A stretch of DNA of 43,611 nucleotides from a virus. The stretch covers positions 1-43,611 of the IMG/VR virus record IMGVR_UViG_3300022821_000037. One strand, written 5' to 3'. The notes beneath the pieces are model-generated. The model was not told where the DNA came from. It searched no databases and saw only the letters and a program-made list of their open reading frames with translations. Both the position numbers and the translations under genes were made by a program. This document shows positions 25,028 to 32,475 of the stretch, in pieces; position 1 is the first letter of the stretch; each line of letters starts with the position of its first letter.

Positions 25028-25118
25028 ATTATCCCCTTATTATCCCCCTTTGCTTATTTGGGTTTTGGGTTGAGTTGGGGATATTGTAGATATAACAGGG
25101 GTTTGAGGGCTTATCCCC
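25028..25118. repeat. Inverted copies of the iteron next to terS
   Basis: ATTATCCCC at 25,028-25,036 and 25,039-25,047, again 11 bp apart, plus TTATCCCC at 25,111-25,118. These are the reverse complement of the 13.2-13.7 kb iterons. Confidence 0.8.
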
Positions 25119-25239
25119 CTTTTAATAATTAATCCTATTAGGATCAGAACGGTAAAACTTATTGAATGATCTTCGATGATCAGGATGATGAATGATGATG
25201 AGAAAGCTCCTCCTCAGGTGTATGACGTTGAGATAAGGT

Positions 25240-25444
25240 AAGGAGATGTATATGTAAAATTTGAACTTTCAAATGTTTCCATAATCACTTTAAAATCAAC
25301 TCCATCTTTTAAACTTCCTGTTTCCTGTTTCAAATGTTTTTTTTGCTTTTAGATTCTTATTATTTCTTTCTCCTTCTCATCAGGTGCATCAGCTCCAGCA
25401 ATCTCAAGGAGATGGATTTACAAAATTTGAACTTTCAAATGTTT
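25240..25444. repeat. Direct repeats with an embedded inverted repeat, terS-terL gap
   Basis: Two 39-bp copies (25,240-25,278 and 25,406-25,444) differ at four positions. Each contains the perfect palindrome-like ATTTGAA-CT-TTCAAAT (25,259-25,274 and 25,425-25,440), and each copy is preceded by related CTC(C/A)TCAGGTG sequence. The arrangement fits a dimeric-protein site, either a packaging site or an operator. Apart from this and the inverted iterons, the 535-bp gap 25,027-25,562 shows no gene. Confidence 0.75.
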
Positions 25445-25550
25445 TATATAAAATGTTTTTGTGATTCAATTTTGATTCTGTTCAACGATTGATAAACAGG
25501 AGAAATCCATTTCCCCTGTTTCCCAACCTGATCTTTCTGAGAATTCAAAT

Positions 25551-25558
25551 CTATTTAT
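25551..25558 (+). promoter_or_regulatory. CTATTTAT motif, 4 nt before a GTG start
   Basis: CTATTTATATACGTG repeats the protease start context (CTATTTATATACATG) with GTG in place of ATG. This supports GTG as the true start. Confidence 0.5.
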
Positions 25559-25562
25559 ATAC

Positions 25563-25859
25563 GTGGAAAAAAATGAAGAAAATATAAACCCTGACTCTTG
25601 GACTGAAAAAGAACTTCTTAAGCATCTATACAGAACTGTTAAGGAGATGCAAATTGAGCAATTTGAGATGAAGAAAGAGTTGGTTGAAATCAAATTGGAG
25701 ATAACCAAGTTGGAAATCAAATTTACAACATTACAAACAGAAGTTCACACAAGGGAAAAGGATATAGATCGGAGGATATCAAGGAACTCCACAATTGCAT
25801 ATGTTGTTGGAGTTATTATTGCTGGAGCTGCGTTTATTTTGGGATATACCAAAGGATAA
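25563..25859 (+). CDS. XhlA-like coiled-coil membrane protein (lysis accessory candidate)
   Basis: 98 residues from GTG. The acidic N-terminus leads into a long heptad coiled coil (about 25-75, KEMQIEQFEMKKELVEIKLE onward), a basic collar (HTREKDIDRRISRN) and one C-terminal transmembrane helix (IAYVVGVIIAGAAFILGY). This is the organisation of XhlA/hemolysin-type phage proteins that assist holins. It stands alone between a repeat-rich gap and a terminator just before the large terminase. A scaffold for membrane-associated replication is an alternative. Confidence 0.5.
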   Translation: MEKNEENINPDSWTEKELLKHLYRTVKEMQIEQFEMKKELVEIKLEITKLEIKFTTLQTEVHTREKDIDRRISRNSTIAYVVGVIIAGAAFILGYTKG

Positions 25860-25863
25860 AGCA

Positions 25864-25887
25864 AAAGGAGGGCATCACCCCTCCTTT
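25864..25887 (+). terminator. Hairpin terminator after the coiled-coil membrane protein
   Basis: AAAGGAGGG-CATCAC-CCCTCCTTT, a perfect 9-bp stem 4 nt past the stop. Only a short T run follows. The remaining bases to 26,014 are A/T-rich leader. Confidence 0.7.
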
Positions 25888-26014
25888 CTAAATCAAATCA
25901 AAATATCATGCTCTAAAGCAATCCAAATTGAGCAACAAAGATAATATAAAATAATTCCTCTTTCAAAATTGAGTTTATAAATAAAAAATAGATATCAGGT
26001 TCAAGTTTTTCCTG

Positions 26015-26022
26015 CTATTTAT
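26015..26022 (+). promoter_or_regulatory. CTATTTAT motif, 4 nt before terL
   Basis: CTGCTATTTATTTATATGAA; the octamer ends 4 nt before the large-terminase ATG. It is the closest match to the 22,491 site. Confidence 0.45.
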
Positions 26023-26026
26023 TTAT

Positions 26027-27391
26027 ATGAAGTTATACGACAAACAAGGCGCTTTTCTACAAGCTTGCCTTGATCCAAAATATCACACTTGCATTTTTTC
26101 TGGAGGGGTTGGTTCAGGGAAATCGAGAATTCTTGCTTTTACACTTTTATATATGGCAATCACTTTTCCAGAAACTCGCTATCTATTGGGGAGAGCAAGA
26201 TTATCTGATCTAAGAGACTCAACACTTGTAACTCTCTTTGATGTAGCAAAAGAAATGAAAATGACCGTTAATGGAGAGGATCGGAGAGTTTATGATTTCT
26301 TGGATTATAATATGCAAAAAAACATTATCACAATAACTCAAGAAAAGATGGATGATCAAGGAAGGAAAAAAGAACTTTCATCAACCATCATTCTCAAAGC
26401 TTTAGAAACAAAACCCTCTGATCCTGAGTTGATTGGGTTGGGATCAACCGAATACACAGCTTGTTTTCTTGACGAAATGGGGCAAATTGATCAAAAAGTT
26501 TACACAACCTTGATCCAAAGATTGCGCTATAAATTGGAAGAAAACAACTTAACAGGGAAAATCATAATTGCCACAAATCCAACTCAGAATTGGTTATATC
26601 ATCAGCTTTATATTCCGTTTGAAAATGGAGAGTTGGACAAGGAAATATATTTTACACAAGCATCTCCAAAGGATAATATATTTCTTTCCAAATCTTATCT
26701 GAAACGTTTAACACGAAAGAATCTTACTGAATGGGAATATCAAACAAGGGTTTTGTTGAATTGGCATTTTTCGGAAGCTGATGTTGAACTCTTTGAGGTT
26801 AGCAAAATAAATGATGCTTTCAACGCAAAATTGGAGTTGGAGGATCGCAACAGATATTGCTCTGTTGATATCGCAGGAAAGGGAAAAGATGCAACTGTTT
26901 GTGCTATTTGGCAAGGATGGGAGTTGATTGAAATCAGGAGATATAATCATTTAACAGCGCCTGAAACAGCATCAATAATTGCAGCAATTCAAAAGGAATT
27001 TAATATCCCAACAAAGCACGTTGTAATAGACTGCAACGGAATTGGAAGCGGAGTAGGTGATCTCGTTCGTGGCTCTTATCGCTTTGTGGCGCATAAATCA
27101 GCTTTAAATAATGCTCCTTATAGGTCAATCAAGGATCAGATGTTTTATCATTTATCGGAGAAGATCAATCAAGGAAAGGTAAAATTCAGTTGTTATGATT
27201 GGATTGATTCGATCATCCAAGAGCTGCAAGCGCATAAGAGATATAAGCACGGAGCAGATGGAGCTGCTGCTGTTACGCCCAAATCAATCATTCACGGAAG
27301 TTTGCAAAAATCTCCTGATATAGCTGATTCCATTATGATGAGATGCGTTTATGATTTCATTTCAACATCTCCAAAAATAGATTTAATATAA
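26027..27391 (+). CDS. terL: Terminase large subunit (siphovirus type, region A)
   Basis: 454 residues, a normal length for the family. ATPase domain: Walker A GGVGSGKS at 26-33, Walker B CFLDE at 146-150, coupling motif ATN at about 182-184. RNase H-like nuclease domain: SVDIAGKGKDATV with Asp281 and VVIDCNGIGSG with Asp335, and a later aspartate in SPDIADSIMM (about 437-441). It drives DNA packaging into the prohead and cuts the concatemer. No intein is present, unlike the terminase at 33.4 kb, which belongs to another family. Its stop overlaps the following ATG. Confidence 0.93.
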   Translation: MKLYDKQGAFLQACLDPKYHTCIFSGGVGSGKSRILAFTLLYMAITFPETRYLLGRARLSDLRDSTLVTLFDVAKEMKMTVNGEDRRVYDFLDYNMQKNIITITQEKMDDQGRKKELSSTIILKALETKPSDPELIGLGSTEYTACFLDEMGQIDQKVYTTLIQRLRYKLEENNLTGKIIIATNPTQNWLYHQLYIPFENGELDKEIYFTQASPKDNIFLSKSYLKRLTRKNLTEWEYQTRVLLNWHFSEADVELFEVSKINDAFNAKLELEDRNRYCSVDIAGKGKDATVCAIWQGWELIEIRRYNHLTAPETASIIAAIQKEFNIPTKHVVIDCNGIGSGVGDLVRGSYRFVAHKSALNNAPYRSIKDQMFYHLSEKINQGKVKFSCYDWIDSIIQELQAHKRYKHGADGAAAVTPKSIIHGSLQKSPDIADSIMMRCVYDFISTSPKIDLI

Positions 27392-28086
27392 TGCAAGAAA
27401 TAGAACTAAAAATTAAAAATAAACAAACCAAAGAAAAAAATTCTGTTGTGTTTGAATTCCCTTTGAGTTGGGAGGAATTGAGTTTGCGCCAATTTATTGA
27501 TTGGTATGAGATTACACTTGATTCTGAGGTAAATGAGCTGGAGAGGATGATTCAAATAATCTCTGTTTTATCACAAAAAAGCAAAGAAGAAATTGAAAAT
27601 TTACCTGAGCAAGCATTTTATAAACTTGCGGAAGTTGTAACTCCGATGATTGAGGAAGGATTTCCTCCTTTCCAGCCTCAGTTGGGCAAAGGAGAAGGAG
27701 AATTTCAAGCTGAAATTGATGGAGTTCTTTATAAATGGAATCCTGATTACTTCAAAGATAATATTGGGAATATTGCCAAGATGGAGCAAATGCTAACAGG
27801 TTTGAATTTGGTAACTCATTTTCATTATGTATTGGCTTTTTGTTTGAATTTTGAGGGAGAGGAATTTGATCAAGAAAAATTGAATGAAAAAGCTCAAATG
27901 TTTTTGGATAAAATCCAAATGAATGAATTATATTTTTTTTTGTTCAATTCATTCACACAAGGGAAAACTTCTTTAAACTTTATCAAGGGCTTTTCAAACG
28001 GAGAAAAAGCGATCAATCAAATAGAGAGGGAGCTTCATCTTCTTCAAAATTCAGTCAAAGATGGAGTTGGTTCGACAACCGAATAA
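27391..28086 (+). CDS. Frameshifted gene, tail-assembly-chaperone-like (zero frame)
   Basis: 231 residues in the zero frame, helical and acidic (SWEELSLRQFIDWYEITLDS, NLPEQAFYKLAEVVTPMIEE). It overlaps the end of terL. A second open frame at -1 runs from 27,927 to 28,244 and reads as protein (FDNRIKIAESKLFGATLKQS, then a charged helix). The heptamer T TTA AAC at 27,972-27,978 is in the right register for a -1 shift, and a T9 run lies 31 nt before it. A -1 shift at the heptamer gives a 284-residue product. Paired short and long products of this kind are typical of siphophage tail assembly chaperones (lambda G/GT), though the position after terL is unusual. Confidence 0.55.
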   Translation: MQEIELKIKNKQTKEKNSVVFEFPLSWEELSLRQFIDWYEITLDSEVNELERMIQIISVLSQKSKEEIENLPEQAFYKLAEVVTPMIEEGFPPFQPQLGKGEGEFQAEIDGVLYKWNPDYFKDNIGNIAKMEQMLTGLNLVTHFHYVLAFCLNFEGEEFDQEKLNEKAQMFLDKIQMNELYFFLFNSFTQGKTSLNFIKGFSNGEKAINQIERELHLLQNSVKDGVGSTTE

Positions 28087-28244
28087 AAATTGCAGAATCA
28101 AAGCTCTTTGGGGCAACATTAAAGCAATCAGATCAAACTTCCATGCAGGAATGCTTTGAATTTTTAAGTTACGAAAAGGAAAAAACAGAATTGGAGATCA
28201 AGTTGCAAAATGAAGCGCAATCAAGAGCAAGAACAAGAAGATAA
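27927..28244 (+). other. -1 frame extension of the chaperone-like gene
   Basis: Open in the -1 frame with no good start of its own. The part after the zero-frame stop (28,087-28,244) has clear coding character, ending ELEIKLQNEAQSRARTRR. Best explained as the T-like domain reached by frameshifting. Confidence 0.5.
27972..27978 (+). promoter_or_regulatory. Candidate -1 ribosomal slippery site T TTA AAC
   Basis: TTA (27,973) and AAC (27,976) are zero-frame codons preceded by T, matching X XXY YYZ exactly. The T9 run at 27,933-27,941 (TTT TTT TTG) is the alternative. I see no obvious strong stem directly downstream. Confidence 0.45.
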
Positions 28245-28262
28245 AGTTCATTCTTTATTCAG

Positions 28263-28270
28263 CTATTTAT
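28263..28270 (+). promoter_or_regulatory. CTATTTAT motif before the tail-terminator fusion gene
   Basis: CAGCTATTTATAAAAAGAAG, 20 nt before the ATG. Confidence 0.4.
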
Positions 28271-28290
28271 AAAAAGAAGAAAATGAAATT

Positions 28291-30036
28291 ATGAGTGAAT
28301 TATCAAACAAAGCAATATATCAACTTATTGAAAGAGTTTCCCAATCTGAGGGTTGGATCAAAGAAATCCGTTTCTCTGATTTTTGGATTGCGGAGGATAA
28401 GGATAACTCTTATCCTTTGCTTATAATTGATGTTCTTGGAGGAAATTTTTCTGATTATCCTCCAAGAAGATCATTTGAAATTCAGTTAACTCTCTTTGAT
28501 CAAAGAAGAGATGATAATCTTAATTTCCAAGATGCAGTTTCATCAACAAGAAATGTTCTTGAAGATATTGTTGTTCGTTTAAGAACATCTCCTTATTCAT
28601 CTGATTATGGAGTTCGTTTTTCATCTGATCCTTCATCAGATGTTATTAAATGGGGCGATTCGAATGATAAATTGATAGGAACTCAAATGAGTTTTGAAAT
28701 CTCAGTTCCTTCCTCAGTTTGTGTTGGAAATCTTCCTCCTGTTGTAGGTTCTCCTTCGATAATTTTACCTGAATGTGATGCTGTAATTTCAAACGTTTTT
28801 TCTCAGAATGGAACGTTGCTAAACTCAGGTTCAACTTCATTCCCTTCTCTGTTTAATTATACTGTTGGGAATTTGACAATTGCAAATGAATTTCCAACTC
28901 AATTGTTTTCTGTGGATGCAAGTAATTCTCTTTTCACAATTCCCAATATGGTTTGGGAAAACTCATCAGGAGAATTACTTGCAAGCTTCCTTCCTGTTAT
29001 CTATGTTGAGGATCAAATTGCTCCTGATATTGTTGTTGTAAATTCAAACGGAGGAGAATCAATTTCTCTTCCTTTGTCGGGAATAGTTTATCACGGATTT
29101 TCTGCTTCTTCTTTAAATGTTAAAGTTTACAATTCAGAAATTGATGTTCTTGTGAACACAGGGATCACTTCTAATTATGAATTTACAGTTGATGATTGCG
29201 AGATAAATCTTGTTCCAAATGGAGGAGCTTTTATTGTTTCTTCAACTGAAGTTCCAGCAGGAACAAGTGAAAGTATTATTATTCCTGATTTTGATGTTGT
29301 TAATTCAAATGGTCAATCGGCAACCTCAGTTGTTTATTCAGGAACTGTTCACGTTGATTTCTCAGGAGCAACTGCTGAAGGAATAACTTATCATCGCCCT
29401 CAATTTCAAGGGCAAATAACATCTTATGCTATCGGAGATGTAGCTTGGCATTTTTCATCAGGAACTTATGATTATCCACGAACAGGAGGAACAATTCAAG
29501 AGCTGGATCATTCCGCTTCCTCTCCTTTTTATACGCTGAAATATGATAATGCTTTTGGGAATAAATTCAGATATACCACAGATCAAGGAGAACCTGCAAG
29601 TGATCAGAAAGCAGATTTCAGATTAGAATCTTATTCAGCTTCAACTCTGTATTATGTAATTGATAATTTAACTGGGATTGGCTGGTTAACAGATGCGATT
29701 TCTTACAATCAAAATTGGAGCGACGCTATTTTGTCAGCTAATACATTTAGTTGGAGTGGGTTTTCTGAAACTTATGATGATTGGAGGATGCCTTGTGTAG
29801 CAGAAATTGAATCTGTAATAAATATGAGAGGATCATTTCATTTAGCGGAGAACATCTTTGAAAGATTTGGGAGAATTCCTAATGCTGGAAGTGTTGTGAT
29901 CAATATGTATTTGTCAGATACTTCTTACTCTAATTCAGGGAATGCTTATCTGTATAATGATAGTGCTGAAACAGGAAAAAGAAGTAAAACTTCCCCTTCT
30001 TTTCACGGATTATTTCCAGTAAGAAATCACTATTAA
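28291..30036 (+). CDS. Tail-terminator-like domain fused to Lcl/DUF1566-like C-terminal domain
   Basis: 581 residues in three parts. Residues about 1-150 resemble a small tail terminator/completion fold (WIKEIRFSDFWIAEDKDNSY, RRSFEIQLTLFDQRRDDN, DAVSSTRNVLEDIVVRLRTS). Residues about 150-360 are Ser/Thr/Val-rich beta repeats with two VV(N)SNG-type units. Residues about 370-581 look like an Lcl/DUF1566 domain: IGDVAWHFSSGTYDY, GWLTDAISYNQNW, DDWRMPCVAEIESVINMRG, YLSDTSYSNSGNAYLY and a closing FPVRNHY. That domain is found on surface-binding and fibre-like proteins. The combination suggests a virion protein with an exposed binding module. Confidence 0.5.
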   Translation: MSELSNKAIYQLIERVSQSEGWIKEIRFSDFWIAEDKDNSYPLLIIDVLGGNFSDYPPRRSFEIQLTLFDQRRDDNLNFQDAVSSTRNVLEDIVVRLRTSPYSSDYGVRFSSDPSSDVIKWGDSNDKLIGTQMSFEISVPSSVCVGNLPPVVGSPSIILPECDAVISNVFSQNGTLLNSGSTSFPSLFNYTVGNLTIANEFPTQLFSVDASNSLFTIPNMVWENSSGELLASFLPVIYVEDQIAPDIVVVNSNGGESISLPLSGIVYHGFSASSLNVKVYNSEIDVLVNTGITSNYEFTVDDCEINLVPNGGAFIVSSTEVPAGTSESIIIPDFDVVNSNGQSATSVVYSGTVHVDFSGATAEGITYHRPQFQGQITSYAIGDVAWHFSSGTYDYPRTGGTIQELDHSASSPFYTLKYDNAFGNKFRYTTDQGEPASDQKADFRLESYSASTLYYVIDNLTGIGWLTDAISYNQNWSDAILSANTFSWSGFSETYDDWRMPCVAEIESVINMRGSFHLAENIFERFGRIPNAGSVVINMYLSDTSYSNSGNAYLYNDSAETGKRSKTSPSFHGLFPVRNHY

Positions 30037-30050
30037 AAAAAACAAAAAAA

Positions 30051-30332
30051 ATGGCTTTAAAAGATTATAGATATAAAATAACAGGAGACACAATTCAAGT
30101 TGCTTCTGATTTGGTTTTAAACAATCCTGAATTCAGGGTTAACTCAGTTTATTATAAAGCTCAAGAATTAGAAGCTGATATTGAACTTTTAATTCGAGAA
30201 GGAGAAGGTGTGTTCTTTCATTCAAGAAATTATACAATTAATGTTCCTTTAGAACAAGAGGGTTTAGACGCTGCTTCTGTAGATTTTGCGGTTCAGAGTA
30301 TATTCCCTAACGCAGTACGCACGGATAGTTAA
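30051..30332 (+). CDS. Small structural-region protein, complete allele at the A/B junction
   Basis: 93 residues: MALKDYRYKITGDTIQVASD, a YYKAQELEADIELLIREGEG segment and a C-terminal AVQSIFPNAVRTDS. No known family; probably beta-rich and part of the virion. Its last 21 codons are homologous to the cut gene at 2-64 but differ in many silent positions. The gene therefore bridges two genomes: its 5' part follows region A genes and its 3' part leads into region B. Codon choice near the end (GGT, GAC) looks more like region B, placing a crossover within the gene. Confidence 0.6.
   Translation: MALKDYRYKITGDTIQVASDLVLNNPEFRVNSVYYKAQELEADIELLIREGEGVFFHSRNYTINVPLEQEGLDAASVDFAVQSIFPNAVRTDS
30269..30307. 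other. Genome junction: homology block matching window positions 1-39
   Basis: These 39 bases match the first 39 of the window with two differences, including an unbroken 21-base identity ending TATATTCCC. After that the alleles diverge. Everything before belongs to a siphovirus gene set, everything after to a T4-type one. Confidence 0.65.
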
Positions 30333-30338
30333 TTTTGT

Positions 30339-30346
30339 CTATTTAT
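30339..30346 (+). promoter_or_regulatory. CTATTTAT motif at the start of region B
   Basis: GTCTATTTATAATTGATG; the octamer ends 5 nt before the ATG at 30,352. It shows that the motif is shared by regions A and B. Confidence 0.4.
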
Positions 30347-30351
30347 AATTG

Positions 30352-30660
30352 ATGCAATATTCTACTGGAAATACCGTTTATGTCAATTTTGTTTCTGTTT
30401 CAGGATCAACAAACACACCTTTAACAGCTTCTACTACTTTTGATGATGTTTTATACCGAAATGGCTCGGTTTACACAGGTGTTACAACTACAATTTCTTT
30501 GGTAGATGCTTCTTCTGGTGTGTATTCTGCGTCATTTACTCCTAATGAATCAGGAAGTTATCAATTGTATGTAAAAAATAATTTAAACAATGTCATTTTT
30601 GTAACAGAGTTGATTAAAGTGACAAACACAGACGGTACAACAATATATGTTGGTCTTTAA
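30352..30660 (+). CDS. Ig-like beta-sandwich structural protein
   Basis: 102 residues from the ATG at 30,352 (a TTG one codon earlier is also possible). Strand-rich: TGNTVYVNFVSVSGSTNTPL, TTISLVDASSGVYSASFTPN, SGSYQLYVKNNLNNVIFVTE. The pattern ASSGVYSASFTP...GSYQLYV is typical of Ig-like or bacterial adhesion-like domains attached to phage virions. It lies 12 nt before the patatin gene. Confidence 0.5.
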   Translation: MQYSTGNTVYVNFVSVSGSTNTPLTASTTFDDVLYRNGSVYTGVTTTISLVDASSGVYSASFTPNESGSYQLYVKNNLNNVIFVTELIKVTNTDGTTIYVGL

Positions 30661-30672
30661 AAGAAGGAAAGT

Positions 30673-31599
30673 ATGGGTAAGAAAGCGTTGGTTCTCTCAG
30701 GCGGAGGATCAGTTGGAGCATTTGCTGGAGGTGTAATTCAGTATTTAATCCAAGACCAAAATAAAGAGTATGATTTATATATAGGAACATCTACTGGGAG
30801 TTTACTTGCTCCATTAACCTCGATTCGTGAATTGGATATTTTAAGAAAAGGTTACACGTCTGTAAATTCTGATGATATATTCTCTTTTAATCCGTTTTAC
30901 ACCAGAGGTAAAAAAAAAGGTCAGCACAATTACTTAAAAATACTTTTTCGTCTTTTAACTTTTCATAAGACTTTTGGGGAATCTGAAAACCTAAAAGATT
31001 TCATTCGCAAATATTTTAAAGAAAAACATTTCGAAAAATTAAAAAACTCTGAGCAAGAAGTTATTGCGGTTGTAACTAATCTAAGTTTAGAAAGAACTGA
31101 ATACAAATCTTCAAACGACTTTACTTATGATGAGTTTTGTAATTGGCTTTGGGCATCTGCTAACGTTCCTCTTTACATGTCTGTTTACGAACATGGAGGT
31201 TTTCAATACGCTGATGGAGGTTTGTTTCAAAATGTCCCTATTCAAGCAGCTATTGATGCAGGGGCAACTGAAATTGATGTAATTGTTCTTGATGCGGAAA
31301 ATGTTGCTCCTAAAAATCATTTCGAAATTAAAAACCCCATCCATTATGTTGTTTCTATTCTTCGGATGATGATGAAGAAAAATATGAGAAATAATATCGA
31401 AATGGGAAAATTAACTTCTCACAATAAAAATATTGACATTAGTTTATGTTTCACCCCTGAGGTGTTGACAAATAATGTGCTTTCTTTTGAAAAAGAAAAA
31501 ATGGATGAATGGTGGGATTTAGGCTATGAGCATGCAAAAAGCGGAGGTTTCCAAAACTATAGATTAACAAGATCAAACAACTTAAAAAAAACTACTTGA
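30673..31599 (+). CDS. Patatin-like phospholipase
   Basis: 308 residues with all patatin landmarks. The glycine-rich oxyanion loop SGGGSVGAFAGG is at about 9-20, the nucleophile elbow GTSTG with Ser40 at 38-42, and the DGG motif with Asp181 of the Ser-Asp dyad at 181-183. The predicted reaction is hydrolysis of acyl esters of membrane phospholipids. There is no signal peptide or transmembrane helix. Within a phage structural cluster it might act in lysis, in membrane passage during entry, or as an effector-like toxin. Related lipases serve as effectors in bacterial anti-phage systems, but no nucleotide cyclase or defence partner is seen. A strong hairpin follows. Confidence 0.88.
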   Translation: MGKKALVLSGGGSVGAFAGGVIQYLIQDQNKEYDLYIGTSTGSLLAPLTSIRELDILRKGYTSVNSDDIFSFNPFYTRGKKKGQHNYLKILFRLLTFHKTFGESENLKDFIRKYFKEKHFEKLKNSEQEVIAVVTNLSLERTEYKSSNDFTYDEFCNWLWASANVPLYMSVYEHGGFQYADGGLFQNVPIQAAIDAGATEIDVIVLDAENVAPKNHFEIKNPIHYVVSILRMMMKKNMRNNIEMGKLTSHNKNIDISLCFTPEVLTNNVLSFEKEKMDEWWDLGYEHAKSGGFQNYRLTRSNNLKKTT

Positions 31600-31610
31600 T
31601 TTTTTTAAGT
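31580..31610 (+). terminator. Terminator after the patatin gene
   Basis: ACTTAAAAAAA (31,580-31,590) pairs perfectly with TTTTTTTAAGT (31,600-31,610). The stop codon lies in the loop. AT-only, so moderate strength. Confidence 0.5.
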
Positions 31611-31656
31611 ATTGGGACTACTTATTGAAAAAGATAACTCAAACTAAAAACAGAAA

Positions 31657-32475
31657 ATGGAGTATTATGCTTATACCCTCTATGATGAGGTGCAAGATTT
31701 CTTTAATGCAAACAAGTTAATTATTGTAGCTTGGGCATGGAAATCATCAAGAACTGGAAACTGGAGTACACACCGTAACAAAACTCCAGCCACTTCTTAT
31801 TTTAACAGAGTTGGTGTGTTGCCAATAAGTGCAACAATGTTTCACTTGACAAGAAAATCTTACGATAGAACTTTGAAAAAAGTTGTTGATAAACCATTTG
31901 CTTTAATGGAAAAAATAGATGAAGGTGGAGAGTGGAGATATTACAACAAACCAACTATTGAAGAGTCAACTCAGAGACTTCTTATGGTTGAAGGAGACCC
32001 TAACGTAGACCTTTACCATGCTAATCCAGCCGTAAGAGTAACTGATCAAGGAAACGGAATTTCTCTTATTGAGAATATTTCAATTATCAATGAATCTCCT
32101 TGGGAAGAAGCAAAAAGAAATGTTGATATTGACTCTATTGGTTGTATGTGGTATATGCGCCAAATTGAGGATGGAAACTATCATCAGGGCGGTTATATTG
32201 CAAACGGAAATTCTATTGATCTAAATAGAGGAAGCGGTCGTGTAGGTTTTTGTAAACTCACTGAGAGAATAGATGTGCCAATTGCTCAAGATGTAGAGGG
32301 TGATTCCGATAAATTTACAGAAACAGCAGATTATGTTTATACTGAAGAGGATCGACTTGATCCAGAGAAAGAATATTTGACATTAACCATTTATCATGGT
32401 GTGAAACAAACAATTCGCCCTTTGGTTCTTCCAGTTGAAACAGTATTACCTAACCCAGTTAAAACCGAAAAATAA
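31657..32475 (+). CDS. Unidentified myovirus structural protein 1 (neck/tail candidate)
   Basis: 272 residues, alpha/beta, no signal or membrane segment, Trp/Tyr-rich (IIVAWAWKSSRTGNWSTHRN, RRYYN-like GGEWRYYNKPTIEE). The next gene overlaps its stop and is of similar size, and both directly precede a T4-type terminase. In T4 relatives the neck/tail-completion proteins gp13, gp14 and gp15 occupy this position, which is the basis of the suggestion. I do not recognise the sequence itself. Confidence 0.45.
   Translation: MEYYAYTLYDEVQDFFNANKLIIVAWAWKSSRTGNWSTHRNKTPATSYFNRVGVLPISATMFHLTRKSYDRTLKKVVDKPFALMEKIDEGGEWRYYNKPTIEESTQRLLMVEGDPNVDLYHANPAVRVTDQGNGISLIENISIINESPWEEAKRNVDIDSIGCMWYMRQIEDGNYHQGGYIANGNSIDLNRGSGRVGFCKLTERIDVPIAQDVEGDSDKFTETADYVYTEEDRLDPEKEYLTLTIYHGVKQTIRPLVLPVETVLPNPVKTEK

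Noticed and set aside
1-30332. Terminal redundancy (direct terminal repeat) of one complete phage genome
   Set aside because: The two ends are not identical beyond about 39 bases, and a different phage gene set follows 30.3 kb rather than a repeat of region A.
30673-31599. CBASS-type defence operon around the patatin gene
   Set aside because: No nucleotide cyclase, Cap-type accessory protein or sensor gene is adjacent; the neighbours are phage structural genes.
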